DNA from: Nonomuraea lactucae
GTDB taxonomy: Bacteria > Actinomycetota > Actinomycetes > Streptosporangiales > Streptosporangiaceae
DNA length: 45,662 bases
Direction: 5' to 3'
Assembly: GCF_003313395.1 (NCBI RefSeq)
Contig: NZ_QNFZ01000060.1
Coordinates: forward strand, 1 to 45,662
Under the pieces are notes generated by a model, which saw only the letters and a list, made by a program, of their open reading frames with translations, made no database searches and was not told the DNA's origin. The position numbers and the translations under genes are program-made. This document shows, one piece after another, positions 15,347 through 24,291 of this stretch. Position 1 is the first letter of the stretch. Every line of letters begins with the position of its first letter.

Positions 15347-15820
15347 ATGCCCGCCCCCGCCCCACTCAGCGACGACGAGCGCCAGCAGATCCGCGACCTC
15401 CACGCCGCCGGCCACGGATGCAACGCCATCGCCCGCCAGCTCGGACGCGACCGCGCCACCATCAGCAAGCACGCCAAAGACCTCGGCCTGAGCTTCGACC
15501 GCACCCAGACCAAGGCCGCCACCGAGGCCCGCATCGCCGACGCCAAGCACAAGCGCGCCCTGCTCGCCGACCAGCTGCTCGACGACGCCCTCCGACTGCG
15601 CACGCAGCTCTGGGAACCCTGCAAGGTCTACAACTTCGGAGGACGCGACAACACCTACGCCGAGGCCCATCTCGACCACCCCGACTTCGCCGGCCAAGAG
15701 AAGATCCTCCGCTCCCTCGCCGTCGCCGTCGACAAGCACGCCCGTCTCATCGAGCTCGACCGCGACCCCGAGGGCCTGGCCGCCGTCGACGTCTGGCTTC
15801 GCGGCATCACAGGCCAGTGA
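15347..15820 (+). CDS. terS: Terminase small subunit
   Basis: 157 aa. The N-terminal helix-turn-helix (LSDDERQQIRDLHAAGHGCN, then IARQLGRDRATISKHAKDLG) is typical for packaging-site recognition; a helical oligomerisation region follows. It lies directly upstream of the large terminase gene and overlaps it as GTGA. It recognises phage DNA and hands it to the motor. Confidence 0.8.
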   Translation: MPAPAPLSDDERQQIRDLHAAGHGCNAIARQLGRDRATISKHAKDLGLSFDRTQTKAATEARIADAKHKRALLADQLLDDALRLRTQLWEPCKVYNFGGRDNTYAEAHLDHPDFAGQEKILRSLAVAVDKHARLIELDRDPEGLAAVDVWLRGITGQ

Positions 15821-17085
15821 TCGTCACACCCCTCGTTGGCAAGCAGGTCGACTCCTACCGCCTCGCCGACGCGCGCCTCAACATCTGGGATGGCTCCGTC
15901 CGCTCCTCCAAGACGATCGTCTCGCTCCTGAAGTGGATGGAGTTCGTACGCCAAGCCCCACCTGGCCCGCTACTCATGGTCGGCAAGACCGAGCGCACAC
16001 TCCGCCGCAACATCATCGACGTCCTCGTCGAGATGCTCGGCGACAAGCGCTGTCATCTCGTGGCCGGCACCGGAGAGCTGTTCCTACTGGGCCGCAAGGT
16101 GTACATCGTGGGCGCGAACGACGAGCGCGCGCAGGAGAAGATCCGCGGCTTGTCCCTCGTCGGGGCGTACTGCGACGAGGTGAGCACCCTGCCGGAGTCG
16201 TTCTTCGTCATGCTGCTCACCCGCCTCTCGATCGCGGGCGCACGCCTAGTCGGCACCACGAACCCCGACGGGCCGCAGCACTGGCTGAAGGCCAACTACC
16301 TCGACCGGGCCCGGCTCTGGCTGGACTACGACGGCCAGCTGCATCGCGAGACCGACGACACGCTCAACCTCGCCCGATTCTCCTTCCAACTGAAGGACAA
16401 CCCGAACCTGTCAGCGGAGTACGTCGCCGACGTGTCCTCGGAGTTCACGGGGCTTTGGCACAAGCGGCTGATCTTGGGTCAGTGGGTGCTCGCCGAGGGC
16501 GTCATCTACGAGTCGTGGGATCCGGCCCGGCACGTCGTCCAGGAGCTGCCCGCCATCACGCAATGGCTGTGCATCGCACTCGACTACGGCACCACGAACC
16601 CGTTCCACGCCCTCGCCATCGGTCTCGGCACGGACCAACGCCTCTACGTCGGGCATGAGTGGCGCTGGGACTCGAAGAAGCAGCGCGGCTCCCTGACGGA
16701 CGCCGAGTATTCGGAGCGGCTGCGCGCATGGGAGGCCGGTCTCGGCATCACGCCGTCCTATCGCATCGTCGACCCCTCGGCCGCATCGTTCCGCGTGCAG
16801 CTGCACCGCGACGGCTGGAACTCGACCCTCGCCGACAACGAGGTGGTCGACGGCATCCGCGACGTCGCCTCCCTCTTCGCCACCGGCCGGCTCCTCGTCC
16901 ACGCCGGATGCAAGGAGCTGATCAAGGAGATTCCCGGCTACGCATGGGATCCGGACGCTTCCGAGAAAGGCGAGGACAAGCCACTCAAGGTCAACGACCA
17001 CGGGTGCGACGCGCTCAGGTACGGGATCAGGACCACGCGGAACGTCTGGCATGGACGGCTTGCTCCGCCCAACAAGGCCGCGTGA
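15817..17085 (+). CDS. terL: Terminase large subunit
   Basis: 422 aa, PBSX/Terminase_3-like. The ATPase P-loop-like motif is DGSVRSSKT (near 25-33), Walker B is VGAYCDEVS (near 113), and the coupling motif is GTTNPDGP. The RNase H-like nuclease shows IALDYGTTNPF, YRIVDPSAASF and the C-terminal DHGCDALRYG acidic motif. It is the ATP-driven packaging motor and headful or cos nuclease. The GTG at 15817 overlaps terS; an in-frame upstream extension to 15232 is a shadow of terS. Confidence 0.92.
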   Translation: MIVTPLVGKQVDSYRLADARLNIWDGSVRSSKTIVSLLKWMEFVRQAPPGPLLMVGKTERTLRRNIIDVLVEMLGDKRCHLVAGTGELFLLGRKVYIVGANDERAQEKIRGLSLVGAYCDEVSTLPESFFVMLLTRLSIAGARLVGTTNPDGPQHWLKANYLDRARLWLDYDGQLHRETDDTLNLARFSFQLKDNPNLSAEYVADVSSEFTGLWHKRLILGQWVLAEGVIYESWDPARHVVQELPAITQWLCIALDYGTTNPFHALAIGLGTDQRLYVGHEWRWDSKKQRGSLTDAEYSERLRAWEAGLGITPSYRIVDPSAASFRVQLHRDGWNSTLADNEVVDGIRDVASLFATGRLLVHAGCKELIKEIPGYAWDPDASEKGEDKPLKVNDHGCDALRYGIRTTRNVWHGRLAPPNKAA

Positions 17086-17088
17086 CGG

Positions 17089-17643
17089 TTACGGGACCAG
17101 GAGATTGATCAAGACGCCGATCGGAATCGAGACGGCAACACCGAGACCAAACAGAATGAGGTCACGTCGCTTCGCCCTTGAAGCATCCTTCTCAGTTGCC
17201 CCGAGCAGGATCTGCCGGATCTTCTCAGCATGCTGCGCGTTGATCTCAAGCAGACGCTCCTGCTCCTCTGACTGGGCCAGGAGCGCATCACGAACAGCCT
17301 GCTGCGCGTCGATGTCCCGCTGGAGCTCCTCCATGAGATGCCCTGCCTGATCGAACGCCGCTCTCACCTTTTCGGCCCGCATGCGGACTCGCTCGCGAGG
17401 GTCGAGTTTGGCTTCCTCGATCGCTGCTCGGTAGCGCTCTACCGCCTCTTTTCGGCTCTCCCGCCAGACGGCGAAGCCTGCGGCAGAAAGGCCACCAACT
17501 CCGAGGAGCCCATACGCGATGGTTTCCCAGGGATCACCCAGGTCTTCTAGCAGGCTTAAGCCCACTGCCACAGCGACCATGCTCACCAGCAGGCCGCCGA
17601 CACTCCAGCACCCAGCGAGGGGGCCCGGCTTCTTAACCGTCAT
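17089..17643 (-). CDS. Membrane protein with coiled coil (moron candidate)
   Basis: 184 aa from the ATG at 17643; an in-frame extension to 17766 is possible but lacks a ribosome site. Two transmembrane segments lie near the N-terminus (GGLLVSMVAVAVGL, AYGLLGVGGLSAAGFAV), then a long charged coiled coil (RYRAAIEEAKLD to NAQHAEKIRQIL), then a final segment (LILFGLGVAVSIPIGVLIN). It runs against the late operon, has clearly lower GC, and ends 3 bp from terL. Superinfection exclusion or another lysogenic trait is possible. Confidence 0.65.
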   Translation of the reverse strand: MTVKKPGPLAGCWSVGGLLVSMVAVAVGLSLLEDLGDPWETIAYGLLGVGGLSAAGFAVWRESRKEAVERYRAAIEEAKLDPRERVRMRAEKVRAAFDQAGHLMEELQRDIDAQQAVRDALLAQSEEQERLLEINAQHAEKIRQILLGATEKDASRAKRRDLILFGLGVAVSIPIGVLINLLVP

Positions 17644-17774
17644 GCCGTCATCAAATGCCTCGTTGAGTACGGGCAGGCACGGCGTAATCGAATCGGGACA
17701 CAGCGTTCGCGTGAGCGCCGCTCTACTGATCGTTAACTTGGGGGAATCTTTACTTCCCGCAGGCAATTAAATGA

Positions 17775-18206
17775 TCATGAAAGTAGCTTCTCGACTCCGA
17801 CGAGAGCGGCGAAGAACACCAGCGCGGCGCCGACCCGCCACCGGGTTCGCCTGCCTGGCTCACCCCGCCGGGGATCTCCCGCAAAGAAGACCCGGAGTAC
17901 CGACTCGCCCACCGGAACGAGAAATGCGCATGCGATACCTACCACAAGAGCGGCGCTCAGCCAGTCCTCAGAGGTGAGAACAGGACCGCGCACAACAGCC
18001 AATGCTCTCACCTCGCCAACGGTGAGCACGATCTGTGCCATCGCCATGAGAAGAACGCCAACCCCTTGGTGACTCCCGTCCGTCTTCTCGTCACGGACGA
18101 GGTACAGCTCAGCTGATCTCTTGGCAAGTGCTCGCGCTTCGATCGCAATGGCTAGTGCGACGACCGGGATTACCTGCGCCAAAAGGGCTGCGTATTCCTT
18201 CGTCAC
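17775..18206 (-). CDS. Multi-pass membrane protein (moron candidate)
   Basis: 143 aa from a GTG at 18206; an ATG at 18227 is an alternative, and neither has a strong ribosome site. About four transmembrane segments (VIPVVALAIAIEA, VGVLLMAMAQIVLTVGEV, LSAALVVGIACAFLVPVG, VGAALVFFAALVGVE). It is upstream of the previous gene in the same direction, and both interrupt the terminase-portal junction. The lower GC suggests recent acquisition. Two adjacent membrane proteins point to a surface or exclusion function; that is inference. Confidence 0.6.
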   Translation of the reverse strand: MTKEYAALLAQVIPVVALAIAIEARALAKRSAELYLVRDEKTDGSHQGVGVLLMAMAQIVLTVGEVRALAVVRGPVLTSEDWLSAALVVGIACAFLVPVGESVLRVFFAGDPRRGEPGRRTRWRVGAALVFFAALVGVEKLLS

Positions 18207-18240
18207 ATCTCGTCTGTACCACGACATAGGAGAGCGATCC

Positions 18241-19791
18241 ATGCCGCTGCCGAGCGGCGGCACCTGGCCGCCCCAACACCTCCAACCCATCTACAGCCAC
18301 TACCAGGTGCTCGACACCTGGTACCGAGGCTCACCCGAGGAGCTCGCGGCCCTCTACACCGGCCAGCAGCCCGCCAACCGGCCATCCCAGCTGCGCGGCG
18401 GCATCGTCGGCGCGTTCGCCCGCATGTTCTGGGGCGCACCCACCCCCGCCGGCGAGAAGCTCACCAAACTCCACGTGCCCGTCGCCTCCGACATCGCCAC
18501 CATGAGCGCCGACCTGCTCTTCTCCGAGCCACCGACCGTCACCGTCGAAGACGAGGCCACCCAGGAGCACATCGACCAGATGATGCCCCAGCTCCAGGCC
18601 ACCCTCCTCGAAGGCGCCGAAGTCGGGGCCGCGCTCGGCGGCTACTACCTGCGCGCCGTCTGGGACGAGCAGATCGCCACAGCCCCCTGGCTGGCCGTCG
18701 TCCATGCCGACGCCGCCGTACCGGAGTGGCGGTGGGGCAAGCTCTGGGCGGTCACGTTCTGGCGGATCCTCGACTCCGACGACCAGACCTGCTGGTGGCA
18801 CCTCGAACACCACGAGCCCGGCGCGATCCGGCACGCCCTCTTCAAGGGCAAGCCGGGCCAGCTCGGCGACTCGCTGCCGCTCTCGGCCCACCCCGAGACG
18901 GAGAACCTGCAGCCGGTCGTCGAGACTCACATCGACCGGTGCACCGCCGTGTACGTCCCCAACATGCGGCCCAACCGGACCTGGCGGAACTTCCCGGCCG
19001 GCGCCAACCTCGGCCGCAGCGACTTCGACGGGCCCGTGCTCGGCCTGATGGACGCGCTCGACGAAACCTGGACGTCGTGGATGCGTGACATCCGCCTCGC
19101 GAAGGCGAGGTTGATCGTCCCCCGCTCCTACCTGCAGTCCCTCGGCAAGGGCCAGGGCGCCTACTTCGACCCCGACCGCGAGCTATACGAGGCGCTCGAC
19201 GTGCTCGGCGGCGACGACCGCATGGAAATCTCGGCGCAGCAGTTCGCCATCCGCTACGCCGAGCACAAGGAGACGCAGGCCGAGCAGCTGGCCGCCATCC
19301 TCCGCGCCACCGGCTACTCCGCCCAAAGCTTCGGCCTGTCCGGCGAGGTGGCCGTCACCGCCACCGAGGTAAGCGCGAAGGAACGCCGGAGCCTGACGAC
19401 CAGGGCGAAGAAGGGCCTCCACACCATCCCCCCGGTGGGCGACGGCCTGGAGATGCTGCTGGAGCTCACCGCGAAGCTCTTCCCCCAACTGGGCGTCACC
19501 CCGGAGCGGCCAGCCATCGTGCTCGCCGACTCCGTGTCGCCGGACATGCTGCAGCTGGCGCAGACGGCCGAGCTGATGCGCCGCGCGGAGGCCGCGTCCG
19601 ACGAGACGCTCGTCAGGATGCTGCACTCGGACTGGGACGAGGACCAGGTCAAGGCCGAGGTGGACGCGATCGCGGATGCGAGGCCCGATCCGATGGAGGA
19701 TCCGTTCGCGCTGCCCGGCGAGATGACCGGCCCCGACGCCGAGGGCGATCCCGAGGAGCCGAAGGCCAAGGACGGGCCACCGCGGGAGTAG
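18241..19791 (+). CDS. Portal protein
   Basis: 516 aa, SPP1 Gp6-like in size and place. The ATG at 18241 has AGGAG upstream. The early segment TKLHVPVASDIATMSADLLF and the later GYSAQSFGLSGEVAVTATEV are typical of these portals. The C-terminus is acidic. It forms the dodecameric vertex through which terminase pumps DNA, and is followed by the minor head gene after 21 bp. Confidence 0.85.
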   Translation: MPLPSGGTWPPQHLQPIYSHYQVLDTWYRGSPEELAALYTGQQPANRPSQLRGGIVGAFARMFWGAPTPAGEKLTKLHVPVASDIATMSADLLFSEPPTVTVEDEATQEHIDQMMPQLQATLLEGAEVGAALGGYYLRAVWDEQIATAPWLAVVHADAAVPEWRWGKLWAVTFWRILDSDDQTCWWHLEHHEPGAIRHALFKGKPGQLGDSLPLSAHPETENLQPVVETHIDRCTAVYVPNMRPNRTWRNFPAGANLGRSDFDGPVLGLMDALDETWTSWMRDIRLAKARLIVPRSYLQSLGKGQGAYFDPDRELYEALDVLGGDDRMEISAQQFAIRYAEHKETQAEQLAAILRATGYSAQSFGLSGEVAVTATEVSAKERRSLTTRAKKGLHTIPPVGDGLEMLLELTAKLFPQLGVTPERPAIVLADSVSPDMLQLAQTAELMRRAEAASDETLVRMLHSDWDEDQVKAEVDAIADARPDPMEDPFALPGEMTGPDAEGDPEEPKAKDGPPRE

Positions 19792-19812
19792 CACGCTGGG
19801 GAGGTCCTCGCG

Positions 19813-21852
19813 ATGGCTGTGGACCAGGACCTCCTCGACCGCATTGCGAGCTCGGTCGCCGACCTGTATCGCGAGGTCGAGACCGCGCTCGTACGCACCG
19901 TGGCGCAGCGCCTCCGCGCCGACCTTGACGAGCAGCCCCAGACGGTCGCCTTCTACCAGGAGAAGCTCGACTCCGTCCGCAAGCTCCAGCAGTCGGCCCG
20001 GCTCATCCTGGCCAGCCTGCAGGCGGCGCGCGCCGGCCGGATCCGGGAGGCGATCGCCCGCGCGTACCGGTCCGGCTCGGATGCGGCGATCGCCGACCTG
20101 CCTGAGCGCTGGTTCCCGAAGTCCGGGGTCGGCCAGCAGGCGCGCCGCGCCACCGCGGTGATGCCGAACGCGCGCGTCCTCGAGAACATCGCCCAGGCCC
20201 TCCACAGGGACGTCGGCCGAGTCGACATGAACATCCTGAGGGCGCCGCTCGACGCCTACCGTGCCGTCCAGGCCGGGACCGCAGCCCGCGTCACCAGCGG
20301 AGCATTCACACGCAGGGAGGCCAGCCAAGCAGCGTGGCAGCGGCTCATGGACAAGGGCATCGTCGACTTCACCGACCGCGCCGGCCGCCGCTGGAAGCTC
20401 AGCTCCTACGTCGAGATGCTGGCCAGGACGAACGCGCAGCGGGCCGCGGTGCAGGGCCAGACTGACCGGCTCGCCGACATCGACATCGACCTGGTCTATG
20501 TCAGCGACAACGTGCAGGAGTGCAAGGTCTGCAGGCCCTTCGAGTCGAAGGTACTGCGCCGCGACGTGGGGCCTACCGGCCCAATCCAGGTCGAGCATGC
20601 GACCCGCGACGACGAGTACATCACCGTCGACGTAACCGACACCCTGCCCGGCGCGATGGCCAAGGGCCTGTTCCACCCGAACTGCCGCCACTCTGTCAGC
20701 GCGTACCTGCCCGGCGTCACCACCCTCAAGACAGGCACCGCCGACCCGGAGGGCAACAAGGCCCGCCAGAAGCAGCGCGCCCTTGAACGGAGAATCCGGG
20801 CGGCCAAGGAGGCTGCGGTGGGGGCGCTCACCCCCGAGGCGAAGAAGGAAGCAGGCGCCCGCGTGCGCGCCGCCCAAGCTGCGCTCCGCGCCCATCTCGC
20901 CGAACACCCCAAGCTCAAGCGGTTGCCCTACCGCGAGCAGATCGGCGCCGGCAACCTACCGAAGGCAGGAGGCCCGAAGGGCGGGCCGGTCACCGACCTA
21001 CAGCCGCCGGTCCAAGAAGCCCTGCCTGACACCCCCGACGCTGACGCCGCGGCGAAGGCAGCAGCCGCCCAGGCCGCCGCCGAGGAGAAGACGCGGCGAG
21101 AAGCAGAGGCCGCGCGGAAGGCAGCAGAAGAGAAGGCCCGCCGAGAAGCCGAAGAACGGGCCCGCGCGCAGGCGCCTGGCATGCGCAAGGCCGTACGGCA
21201 CCGCAAGAACGCCGACGGCCTGGCCTGGGCCGGCGACCGCCTACCCATGCCCGACCTCACCGACGCCGAACGGCAGGCACTGCGCGCCTACACCGGCCCC
21301 GAATACATGCTGGTCAACGACGGCCTGCGCGGCAAGCTCCCCGACCACCAGTCGATCCGAGATCGGTTCCATCAGCTGCTCGGCGGCCTCGACGCAGCGT
21401 TCCGTAAGGCCAAGGCGCCCGAGTCGTTCATCGTCCACCGCGGTGTCGGCGCGCAATACGCCGGATTCCTCGGCGCGGATGTCGACCGGCCTGAGACAAT
21501 GAAGGATCTGGTCGGCCGGACTTTCCCTGAGCTGGGCTTCATGTCCACCAGCGTGGGTGCCCGGGCGAGATTCACCGGCGATGTCTACTTGATGATCCGC
21601 GTCCCCAAGGATCACGCCGCCATGAACGTCATGCCCGTCAGCGGGTTCGGGGAAGACGAGCGGGAAGTCTTGATCCGCAGGAACTCCCGGTACGTCGTGC
21701 ACGCTGTATACAAGAGGTACGACGGACGCGCCAAGCGGGACGCGTGGTTCATGGAGCTGGAGATCGTGCCCGACGATTGGGAGAAGCCCGCAGGCTGGGC
21801 GCCGGACCCGTACGGCGACGCCGACGACGGCTACACAGACGACGGCGAGTGA
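19813..21852 (+). CDS. MuF-type minor head protein fused to ADP-ribosyltransferase toxin domain
   Basis: 679 aa. Residues 1-310 are a SPP1 Gp7/MuF minor head protein, ending in the usual motif (ECKVCRPFE, then HPNCRHSVSAYLPG). Residues 410-455 are an Ala/Glu/Arg helical linker. Residues 480-665 carry the R-S-E ADP-ribosyltransferase triad: R543 in FIVHRGVG, S578-T-S in GFMSTSVG, and E616-R-E618 in EDEREVLIRRNSRY. The ExE form predicts an Arg-modifying enzyme using NAD+. MuF proteins ride in the capsid, so the domain may be injected with the genome. The target is unknown. Confidence 0.85.
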   Translation: MAVDQDLLDRIASSVADLYREVETALVRTVAQRLRADLDEQPQTVAFYQEKLDSVRKLQQSARLILASLQAARAGRIREAIARAYRSGSDAAIADLPERWFPKSGVGQQARRATAVMPNARVLENIAQALHRDVGRVDMNILRAPLDAYRAVQAGTAARVTSGAFTRREASQAAWQRLMDKGIVDFTDRAGRRWKLSSYVEMLARTNAQRAAVQGQTDRLADIDIDLVYVSDNVQECKVCRPFESKVLRRDVGPTGPIQVEHATRDDEYITVDVTDTLPGAMAKGLFHPNCRHSVSAYLPGVTTLKTGTADPEGNKARQKQRALERRIRAAKEAAVGALTPEAKKEAGARVRAAQAALRAHLAEHPKLKRLPYREQIGAGNLPKAGGPKGGPVTDLQPPVQEALPDTPDADAAAKAAAAQAAAEEKTRREAEAARKAAEEKARREAEERARAQAPGMRKAVRHRKNADGLAWAGDRLPMPDLTDAERQALRAYTGPEYMLVNDGLRGKLPDHQSIRDRFHQLLGGLDAAFRKAKAPESFIVHRGVGAQYAGFLGADVDRPETMKDLVGRTFPELGFMSTSVGARARFTGDVYLMIRVPKDHAAMNVMPVSGFGEDEREVLIRRNSRYVVHAVYKRYDGRAKRDAWFMELEIVPDDWEKPAGWAPDPYGDADDGYTDDGE

Positions 21853-21863
21853 GGGAGGCGAAC

Positions 21864-22196
21864 ATGGCAGACCAGCCGCATGCGCGGTGGACCGACGCCG
21901 CGTTCGCCCCCGTCGACGTGTCCGACTCCGGCACCTACCCGGGCGTCCCGGCCGGGCCCGTCCGGCGGGCCGAGCTGCGCGACGCCGCCACCGGCCAGTT
22001 GCTCGGCCACGTGTGGGCCGACAACCGGGAGGCGGCGGGGTTCGCCGACTCCGACGAGGCTGGTGCCGCCGGGGTGCGTGCGGGGGCCCGGGTGTGGCGG
22101 ATCCTCGCCGACACCTACCAGGCCGGACGGCCAGCTTCCGACGTGCTCGACCCGAGCCTGTTCGAGCCCGACTACCAGCTGGTCATCACCGACTAG
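21864..22196 (+). CDS. Small acidic protein after MuF-ART, possible immunity partner
   Basis: 110 aa, GGGAGG before the ATG, 11 bp downstream of the MuF-ART gene. Acidic, with a short beta-rich core (RRAELRDAATGQLLGHVWAD) and a C-terminal FEPDYQLVITD. It is separated from the capsid genes by a strong terminator, so it is transcribed with the toxin fusion. That is the usual position of an immunity gene; a structural role is equally open. Confidence 0.55.
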   Translation: MADQPHARWTDAAFAPVDVSDSGTYPGVPAGPVRRAELRDAATGQLLGHVWADNREAAGFADSDEAGAAGVRAGARVWRILADTYQAGRPASDVLDPSLFEPDYQLVITD

Positions 22197-22214
22197 CTGT
22201 CGCACATCCTTCAC

Positions 22215-22238
22215 GGCCCGCCTGGTGCGGGCCTTTTT
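22215..22238 (+). terminator. Strong intrinsic terminator inside the head operon
   Basis: Stem GGCCCGC (22215-22221) with GCGGGCC (22227-22233), 5-nt loop, then TTTTT. It lies between the MuF-ART pair and the scaffold gene. It would lower transcription into the capsid genes, or needs antitermination or a second promoter. Confidence 0.85.
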
Positions 22239-22283
22239 CATGCCCGCACGGGCCACCCCACCGATCCCGCACGGGAGACCACC

Positions 22284-22886
22284 ATGCACCTGTCCCACGC
22301 CCCCGGCGCCATCATCGGCTACCGCAAGAACGGCCGGCCCATCCGCCTCATCGCAGGCGGATCCGAAGGCGCGCCCGAGGGCGGCACCGGCGAGAACACC
22401 CCGCCCGCGAACCAGCCGCCCGCACCTCCTGCACAGGAGGGAACGGAGACCGACTGGAAGGCCGAGGCCCGCAAGTGGGAGAAGCGGGCCAAGGAGAACA
22501 GCAGCGCGGCCGAAGAGCTCGACAAGGTCCGCAAGGCGTCCATGTCCGAGCAGGAGAAGGCCGTCGAAAAGGCACGCAAGGAAGGCGAGACCACCGCCAC
22601 GGTGGCCGCCGGCCGCAAGCTCGCCGAGGCCAAGTTCGAGACCGCGCTTGCCCGCAAGGGGCTCGACCTGGGCGACGCTGCCGACCTGATCGACGTCGGC
22701 AAGTTCGTCGACGACAAGGGCGACGTCGACGACGCCGCAATCAAGAAGGCCGTCGACAAGCTGGCCAAGCTCGCCCCCAAAGCCCCGCCCAGCTCCGGCG
22801 GCGACTTCGGCGGCGGCAACGGCAGCGTCGGCAACCAGGAGCGACCGAAGTCCATCCGCGAGGCATACGCCCGCCAGCAGACGTAA
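22284..22886 (+). CDS. Capsid scaffolding protein
   Basis: 200 aa immediately before the major capsid gene. Pro/Gly-rich N-terminus, then a highly charged helical core (WKAEARKWEKRAKENSSAAE, MSEQEKAVEKARKEGE) and a C-terminal helical domain, the typical scaffold profile. It directs procapsid assembly and is lost at maturation. Called from composition and position. Confidence 0.75.
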   Translation: MHLSHAPGAIIGYRKNGRPIRLIAGGSEGAPEGGTGENTPPANQPPAPPAQEGTETDWKAEARKWEKRAKENSSAAEELDKVRKASMSEQEKAVEKARKEGETTATVAAGRKLAEAKFETALARKGLDLGDAADLIDVGKFVDDKGDVDDAAIKKAVDKLAKLAPKAPPSSGGDFGGGNGSVGNQERPKSIREAYARQQT

Positions 22887-22907
22887 CAACCAGACAGGAA
22901 GTGAGAG

Positions 22908-23924
22908 ATGGCCATCACCCTCGCGGACGCCCAGCGCAACGCCGCGTCGGACGTCGATTACGCAGTGATCGACGAGACCCGGCGCGGGAGCTGGCTCCTC
23001 GACCAGATCACGTTCGACGACACGGCGACCCCGGGCACGGGTGGCGGCACGCTCACCTACACCTACGCCAGGCTCACCCAGACCCGCGGCGGCCAGTTCC
23101 GCGCCTTCAACACCGAGTACACGCCCAGCGAGGCGAAGCGCACCCAGATCACCAGCTCGCTCTACCCGTTCGGTGGTGCGTACAACCTGGACCGGGCGCT
23201 CGCACACCTGGGCCCGCGGCTCACGGACGAGATGGCGTTCCAGACGTCGGAGCTGATCAAGGGCTGCCGGGTGACGTTCGCCGACCAGCTCATCAACGGC
23301 GACCACGCCTCCAACGTGCTCGGCTTCGACGGCCTCGACGTCGCCCTCACCGGCTCGGTCACCGAGCACTTCCAGAACACCAGCACCTACTACGTGGACT
23401 GGTCGCCGGCCACCATCGACACCGTCGACGAGTCCATCACCGTCTCCGACCAGCTCGACGAGTTCCTCAGCCTGCTCAACGGCGAGCCCGACGCGCTGCT
23501 CGGCAACCGCCTGCTGATGAACCGCGTCAAGGCCATCGCCAAGCGGGCCGGCCAGTACAACATCACCCAGGACAGCCTGGGCCGCACCATCGAGCGGTAC
23601 GGCAACGCTGTCCTGGTCGACCTGGGCACGAAGAACGACGACTTCACCGGCAACAGCTACATCGTCCCGGTCGAGACGCGTGACCCTGACGGCGGCGGCG
23701 GTGGCGGCAACATCACCAACCTCACCGATCTGTACGCGGTGCGGTTCGGTATGGACGCCCTCCACGGTGCTTCCGTCGCCGGGTCGCCGCTGATGAAGAC
23801 GTGGGACCCCGACTGGACCACCAGCGGCGCGGTGAAGACTGGCGAGCTGGAGATGGGCCCAGCCACGCTCGTGCTCAAGCACGCCAGGAGCTGCGGCGTC
23901 TTCCGCAACATCAAGGTCAAGTAG
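22908..23924 (+). CDS. Major capsid protein (HK97-like)
   Basis: 338 aa, AGGAAG before the ATG. The size, position after the scaffold and an N-terminal arm leading into a mixed alpha/beta domain fit a HK97-fold capsid protein. Notable are ITSSLYPFGGAYNLDRALAH and a Gly-rich loop (DPDGGGGGGNITNL, near 260-273), probably surface exposed. It forms the icosahedral shell. Confidence 0.8.
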   Translation: MAITLADAQRNAASDVDYAVIDETRRGSWLLDQITFDDTATPGTGGGTLTYTYARLTQTRGGQFRAFNTEYTPSEAKRTQITSSLYPFGGAYNLDRALAHLGPRLTDEMAFQTSELIKGCRVTFADQLINGDHASNVLGFDGLDVALTGSVTEHFQNTSTYYVDWSPATIDTVDESITVSDQLDEFLSLLNGEPDALLGNRLLMNRVKAIAKRAGQYNITQDSLGRTIERYGNAVLVDLGTKNDDFTGNSYIVPVETRDPDGGGGGGNITNLTDLYAVRFGMDALHGASVAGSPLMKTWDPDWTTSGAVKTGELEMGPATLVLKHARSCGVFRNIKVK

Positions 23925-23934
23925 GAGGCGCATC

Positions 23935-24291
23935 GTGAGCATCAGGTACTTCGAGATCCGCGCCCCGCGCGCCGATTTCACCGGCCGGGTCGGCGCCGTC
24001 TCCTTCGCCGACGGCGTCGCCCGCGTCTCCTTCGACGACACCCGCACCGACGGCATGTGCATGGCCGACGAGCACGCCGTCCAGGTCGGCCGCTCCGCAC
24101 TGCTGTTCGCCCAGCGGCGTCCCGGCTACACCGTGATCGAGACCGACGCCGCCGGCCAGCCGCTCCCCGAGCCGGAGGAGAAGCCGAAGAGGCGCACCTC
24201 CGGCAAGCCTCCGGCACCGCCGAAGGGGCCGGCCGCGCCGCCAGCCTCACCGACCGACCCCAGCGACCCGAAGAAGGAGGGCGAGCAGTGA
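23935..24291 (+). CDS. Hypothetical head protein with Pro/Lys-rich tail
   Basis: 118 aa, GTG start 10 bp after the capsid stop. A beta-rich N-terminal domain (DFTGRVGAVSFADGVARVSF) is followed from residue 78 by a disordered Pro/Lys/Ala tail. Similar short genes behind actinophage capsid genes are probably head-associated. The stop overlaps the next start as GTGA. Confidence 0.55.
   Translation: MSIRYFEIRAPRADFTGRVGAVSFADGVARVSFDDTRTDGMCMADEHAVQVGRSALLFAQRRPGYTVIETDAAGQPLPEPEEKPKRRTSGKPPAPPKGPAAPPASPTDPSDPKKEGEQ

Noticed and set aside
19183-20907. A 574-codon minus-strand frame opposite portal and MuF genes
   Set aside because: Same reasoning; no ribosome site, no recognisable motif, and the opposite strand carries portal and MuF signatures.
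21831-24062. A 743-codon open frame on the minus strand opposite scaffold and capsid genes
   Set aside because: It is antisense to genes with clear families and good ribosome sites. Its composition (Gly/Val/Ala/Leu with inverted codon bias) is the usual shadow of high-GC coding DNA.
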